Source: Talpa occidentalis
Lineage: Eukaryota > Chordata > Mammalia > Eulipotyphla > Talpidae
NCBI RefSeq assembly: GCF_014898055.3
Contig: NW_023601212.1
Coordinates: forward strand, 44,814,329 to 44,878,328
Reading direction: 5' to 3'
Length of the DNA stretch: 64,000 nt
Positions 59,580 to 64,000 of this stretch are shown here, piece by piece; positions within the stretch are counted from its first letter, which is position 1, and the number at the start of each line of letters is the position of its first letter. The notes under the pieces are model-generated. The model was not told where the DNA came from and ran no database searches. It saw nothing but the letters and a program-made list of their open reading frames with translations. Position numbers and translations under genes: made by a program.

Positions 59580-60480
59580 TTGTGAATAAAATAAGCAAAA
59601 ATAAACAAGTGGGACTATATCAATCCTAAAAGTTTTTGAACTTCAATAGAAACCACCACTCACACATAAAAAGGCAACCTATAGACTAGGAGGTGATATT
59701 TTCCTATCCTATGTCTGAGAAGGGACTAACTTCCAAAATATGTAAAGTACTTATACAACCTAAAAGCAAAAAAAAAAAAGAAAGAAAAATGAGCAAATTG
59801 AAAACTGAGCAAATAGTTTTCTAGGTACTTTTCTAGAAAAGGCATTCAGCTAGACTACAAGCACATGAAAAATTGCATAACATCACTTAGTATAAAGAAA
59901 ATGAAAATCAAAACTGCAGGGAGATATCACCTCACCACTGAATGGTCACCTATATAAAAAATAGTGGAAAAAACAAATGTTGGCAAGCATATGGAGAAAA
60001 AGGAATACTCATTCACTGTTGGTGAGAATGCCGTTTGGTACAAAATCTATGGAAAATGATATGAAGATACCTTTAAAAGACAAAAATATAAATCCCAAAC
60101 GATCCAGCAAAGAATATGAAAACAGTAATATGAAAAGATTTATGAACTCCTATGTTTTTGGCAACACTTTCCACAATTGCAAGTCATTGAACCACAGTTG
60201 GTGCCCAATGGCAGTTGACTAGATAAAGAAATCTTGAGAATAAAGTGAACAATGATGTAATATATATATATATATATAAATAAATAAATTATTTTACAAA
60301 AGAAAGAAATCGTGAAATACATATACTCAATAGAAAACTAGTTAGATTTTTTTTTTTTAAAGATGAACCGGTGCCTTTTGATACAAAATGCACCATGAGG
60401 TGACCATGCTAAGTGAAATAAGTTAGACAATGAAAGACAGATACCAGATGGTTTCACTTGTCTGTGGAATGTAAATGACC
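59580..60480 (+). mobile_element. Old L1 3'-end fragment
   Basis: 'aaataaacaagtgggactatatcaa' (59600-59624), 'gagaagggactaacttcc' (59717-59734), 'atcaaaactgcagggagatatcacctcac' (59906-59934) and 'ttggcaagcatatggagaaaaagg' form the L1 ORF2 C-terminal order. Includes (TA)n at 60259-60278. Broken frames. Confidence 0.75.
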
Positions 60481-61720
60481 AGAAATTATATGCTTTTAAA
60501 GCACAGAAAAAACAATTCTTAGACTTTATGAAAAATATACTCGTTATTAGAATGAACAGGGGAGGGGGGAAAGAGGACAGAGGTTTGGTTTTGCCCATTT
60601 TGCTGCTTTAGATTCACATTAGTTTTTATTTAAGTATATCTAGCAGTAACTTAGGGATGAACAGTTGAACTATCTTTACTTTTCCAGTAGAAGACACTGT
60701 GGTTTCATTTTATTTTACTTTATTTTATTGGAGGTGGGGGGACCTTTTATTGTGTCTGTAAATCACAGCAGTTGCAGAGTCAGGGGAACTGGTTTAATGT
60801 CACTAACTATAGCCTGAATTCTTTTAAAATCTATGTTTTTCACACTTCTAATCAGTTTCTTTTCATAATGTTTTATAGAAATAGGATCACATTATAACAA
60901 TATACAAGTCCCAAATGTTCATCATAATAAAACAACATGTGTATATGATTCCGAGCAGCAAGAGGCACTGAAACTACCCAAGGACACTGCCCAGAGCTTT
61001 ACTGGTCACCGTCTGAGTTCTTCACCAATGTACACAATTGCAAGACTGCTCAGGTTCAGAAAGCAATAATAATGGAATTTATTTAACAAACTAGGGGAAA
61101 ACAAAGAGTTACTGAGGCCACAAATGGCCGTTTACCTCACCCAAAGCAGTCTCCAGTGTTTTAAAGTCTTAACACAAACACTCCCAAGATGGCATTTTCC
61201 CACCACTGCAGACCCGGAGCACATGCCAGGCATACTATAGGCTGTGTTCCAGCTCACAAAGACAACAAAAGACATAACAGGAGATGTGCATGGAGCTGCC
61301 AAGATTTGCCAGCACTGCACCACACAAGTAATTCTCAAAGCTGAAACTGCAGCAGCTGAACAACCCAACAAATGGCCACAATCATGCAGCTCAGCGAGAC
61401 ACTCAGCTCCAAGTCTTTGCCTTCCTTGCCAGGCTGTAACGCAGCAAAGCTGGAAACAGTTTCAGTTGCTCAGCTATTTGCAAAGCCTCTGAACTTTTCT
61501 TTCTGAGGTTGGCTGCTAAAAATCTCTCCATGTGTTTCAGAGGACAGCAACAGTCTTCTGGAAGATAGACATGGCAGAAATCATTGACCCCGGAATGGCT
61601 GAAGACTCAAAAACACTGAAATTCCAAAAGCTGAATTTTAGTGGCTGCTTCTGTTGTCCCTTCTATTTCTTATCAGAGTTTCCACCCCATGGATATTTTG
61701 TTCATATTTCATCTGGGGCT
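60480..61720. other. Unexplained block, possibly a retrocopy on the - strand
   Basis: 60960-61720 is GC-richer than its neighbours and matches nothing else in the window. On the - strand it ends with 'acaataaaagg' (a polyadenylation-type signal, about 60748-60758) followed some 25 bases later by A-rich 'aataaaataaagtaaaataaaatg' (about 60708-60731). That would fit a processed pseudogene or an LTR. No long open frame or protein motif identifies it. Confidence 0.35.
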
Positions 61721-61721
61721 G

Positions 61722-61995
61722 TTTTTTTAAAAAGATTTATTTATGTATATATACAAGAACAGGGGTACAGGTCAGAGGTACGGGGGGGTGAGAAGATTCA
61801 CCAGAGACAGAGTGGGGAACAGAACAGGCGAATTGAATGAAATACACTGCTGAGGGGAGCAGCGGGTGAGTCAAGAGAGGTCTGCTGCACTACATGGGTA
61901 GCTCCTTGGCCAGCGGGGGATTGAACTCACAATGCAGAGGCTGTGGAGAGATTCACAGCGCTGTGCTCAACCCAGGAGGCCCACCAAGGAGGCCC
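61722..61995 (-). mobile_element. tRNA-derived SINE, older subfamily
   Basis: Complete reverse SINE with a diverged head (accaaggaggccc, 61983-61995). The flanks 'ctggggctg' and 'ctggggcct' suggest a short target-site duplication. Confidence 0.88.
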
Positions 61996-61999
61996 TCGC

Positions 62000-62340
62000 T
62001 GGGGCCTATTAATCCTCACTAGCACTCCCCCTACAGTGGGCTCCACCTGTTAGTCTGGCTTCAGCCACTGAATTTAATTTATTTAATGCTACATTAATTA
62101 ATGTAATAATACATTAAATGCACTGCTAAAACTCCAATTTTATCCTTCACCATACAAGTGACTATTGTAACTGTACTTATCAATCCCCTTCCTTACCCTT
62201 AGTGGTAACCGCTAAGTTGGTCTTAGAGTCTAAAAGGTTCATTTAGTTTTATTTTGTTCATTGGTTTGGTTTCTCTATATACCACATATGAGTGAAATCA
62301 TACAATGTTTGTCTTTCTCTGGCTTATTTAAAAATACTTA
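62000..62340 (-). mobile_element. Probable old L1 3' fragment
   Basis: 'tctctatataccacatatgagtgaaatcatac' (62271-62302) resembles the reverse of an L1 ORF2 end. The rest of the interval is unassigned. Confidence 0.5.
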
Positions 62341-62360
62341 ATGAAAGCTCATAACTTTTT

Positions 62361-62616
62361 AATTAAAGATTTATTTATTTATGCATACAAGAACTGTGGT
62401 ATAGGTCATAGGTGTGGGGGTGAGAGACCATAGTCAGAGTGGGGAACAGAACAAATAGATTGACTGAAATACACCGCTGAGAGGAGCAGCGGTGAGGCAG
62501 GAGAGGTCGGCTGCACCATGTGGGTAACTCCCTGGCTAGGGATCGAACACACGCATCTGAGGATGCCGATAGCTTCATAGGTTATGTCTTAACCCCTTGT
62601 GCCACCAAGGAGGCCC
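62361..62616 (-). mobile_element. tRNA-derived SINE with 19-bp target-site duplication
   Basis: Reverse SINE flanked by tgaaagctcataacttttt (62342-62360) and tgaaagctcctaacttttt (62617-62635), with one mismatch. Confidence 0.93.
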
Positions 62617-62784
62617 TGAAAGCTCCTAACTTTTTATGTAAGTATGAAGTCCCCTGCTGTCTTGGCAAAAGCGTCATGAGCTGAGGAACATAGTGTGCAA
62701 GGATTTGTAAAATGGAACTCAGTTCTCTGCTTTGTTAAAGAGGGTAATAGAAATTTTCTGAAAATATCAGTTTGTGTCCACATG

Positions 62785-64000
62785 ACTTTCAATGCTTTAG
62801 TCAAGACAGGTTCCTCAGAATTTGATAATTGAGGAAATCTTGAATGTAGGGTAAGAAAGAATTATAACATTAGGATTCATTTGACTTCTAGTCTATTCAC
62901 TTGGGATCAGAGAATCATTAGGAAAACTTTCCTCTCTGTCCAGACCACTGCCCACAGGGAAATCATGTACAATAGGTTGGAGTAACAATAGAAAATTTTG
63001 GCTAATGAGCAGACATAGGGGGTTGTAAATATCTCCACTGCTGCAAACCCACAGCTTCTGCAACTTTGAGGTATAACAGATCAATTACTGTTTTTGGAGT
63101 CATACATCTTCACTCAGGGACAAACACTTCACCCCTTCTCACTACCTATTCTGGAAGGCAGATAGTCTTCATCATCACCTCCCCCCTCCAGGAAGGAATT
63201 TAGACTTCCACATGGAGATTTGCTTCACAGGTGAGTTTGAGTTCAGGAGGTACTTCAAGAAAGATCCAAAGAGAATGGAAACTGAGAAAATTTAGAGGTG
63301 ACTGGCAGCCTTTGTTGACTAGTTTTTATTGAATTTCTTTGATTTGTTAAAGAGCTAGCCATTGTATACAAGGCTCATTGTCAGCAAGTAATAGTAACAG
63401 AAATCCATTTATATAAGGCATAAAAAGGTAAGAGAGACTTAAAGTACTTTCAGTAAAATTGGAAAAAATCTAAGAATGTTTGCAATAAAGAAAAATAGGA
63501 AACTAGTAATTAGGTGTGGAGTAGTGTGTATTGAAATGAAGGTGATTGCTTTTAATATTCATGATTGTGTGCAGCTGAACAAGATGTGTATTTATTAGAA
63601 AGATCCAGATTAATATAGACATTACCTAGCAAAGCAGTTGAGACATAATTCACAGCATCTTCACTCACCTATTCAAATAAAAATTAAATATTTTTAATTA
63701 GCCAACAAGGGCCACTAGTTTCATGTCGTGATTAGTCCATTATTCTGATACTCCATATGTTTTTTAATTCATTAGAATTTTGCTTTTTCATTTGTAAATT
63801 GATCAAATTCTTTATGAAGTTTATTTATCTTAGAAACTGAGTTTTATAATTGCTTTTGATAGCACACTTTCAAACCAAAATTGGCATTTTCTCCAAAAAC
63901 TTTGTTGTGCTGCATTTAATTCTTTCAGATATGTGGATTGCTTGGGGTTATGTGAAAGTTTAAAAATTGGGTGTGATCATCTCTCATTCAATCATACAGA
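62785..64000 (+). repeat. Segmental duplication, unit C (runs off the window)
   Basis: Direct paralogue of 16850-18530 (see that entry for shared words). It lacks the SINE at 17425. No coding sequence. By analogy with unit B, an OR coding exon may lie downstream of the window. Confidence 0.85.
63003..63236 (+). promoter_or_regulatory. Candidate OR promoter and non-coding first exon, second copy
   Basis: taatgag at 63003-63009, then tgtaaata at 63024-63031 (the TATA-like element of 17151 with one change), an exon-like stretch, and CACAG followed by the donor gtgagt at 63231-63236. The donor and the taatgagcagacat word are conserved with 17130-17352 although the sequence between has drifted, which is what selection on a promoter and splice site would give. 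Confidence 0.42.

Noticed and set aside
1..64000. A novel multi-gene system (defence, biosynthesis or similar)
   Set aside because: Apart from the ORs and transposon proteins I see no clustered coding genes, and long coding frames are absent elsewhere.

Overview
This is mammalian nuclear DNA from an olfactory-receptor (OR) gene neighbourhood. It holds two intact, intronless OR family 7-type coding regions on the + strand (8750-9688 and 30227-31147) and one broken OR on the - strand (14500-15389). Almost everything else is transposon-derived. The most telling element is an abundant tRNA-derived SINE of about 260-280 bp with clear Pol III A and B boxes and an (ATTT)n / AATCTT tail, present in at least 17 copies, most with good target-site duplications. 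Together with a LINE-1 of laurasiatherian type, this suggests a laurasiatherian mammal. A bat, perhaps of the horseshoe/roundleaf group, is my best guess from memory of its SINEs, but I could not verify it.

Layout: 1-2.5 kb is old L1 plus one SINE, then unassigned DNA. From 2.5 to 10.65 kb is duplication unit A, ending with OR gene 1. From 10.65 to 16.4 kb are old L1 pieces, SINEs and the OR pseudogene. From 16.85 to 32.4 kb is duplication unit B: a conserved upstream block that looks like an OR promoter plus first non-coding exon, a - strand L1, inverted LTR-like DNA, a well-defined 375-bp solo LTR, and OR gene 2. From 33.6 to 54.4 kb is an L1 'graveyard': two near-full-length but broken L1 copies (33.97-41.46 and 47.31-53.59 kb), an older partial one (41.46-43.4 kb), and a tandem truncated 3' end (53.6-54.4 kb). 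From 54.4 to 62.8 kb is old L1, an ancient unclassified repeat, and one block (60.5-61.7 kb) I cannot explain. From 62.8 kb to the end is the start of a third duplication unit (C), matching 16.85-18.5 kb.

How it fits together: the two OR genes are tandem duplicates (34 differences over 306 aligned residues by my count). Each coding exon is preceded by a splice acceptor 13-16 bases upstream of the ATG, as expected for OR genes whose 5' UTR is spliced from a distant non-coding exon. The block at 17.13-17.35 kb, conserved again at 63.00-63.24 kb, is the best candidate for that first exon and its promoter, and it predicts another OR gene beyond the right edge. No RNA gene other than the tRNA-like SINE heads, no CRISPR array and no prokaryotic or novel enzymatic system is visible.
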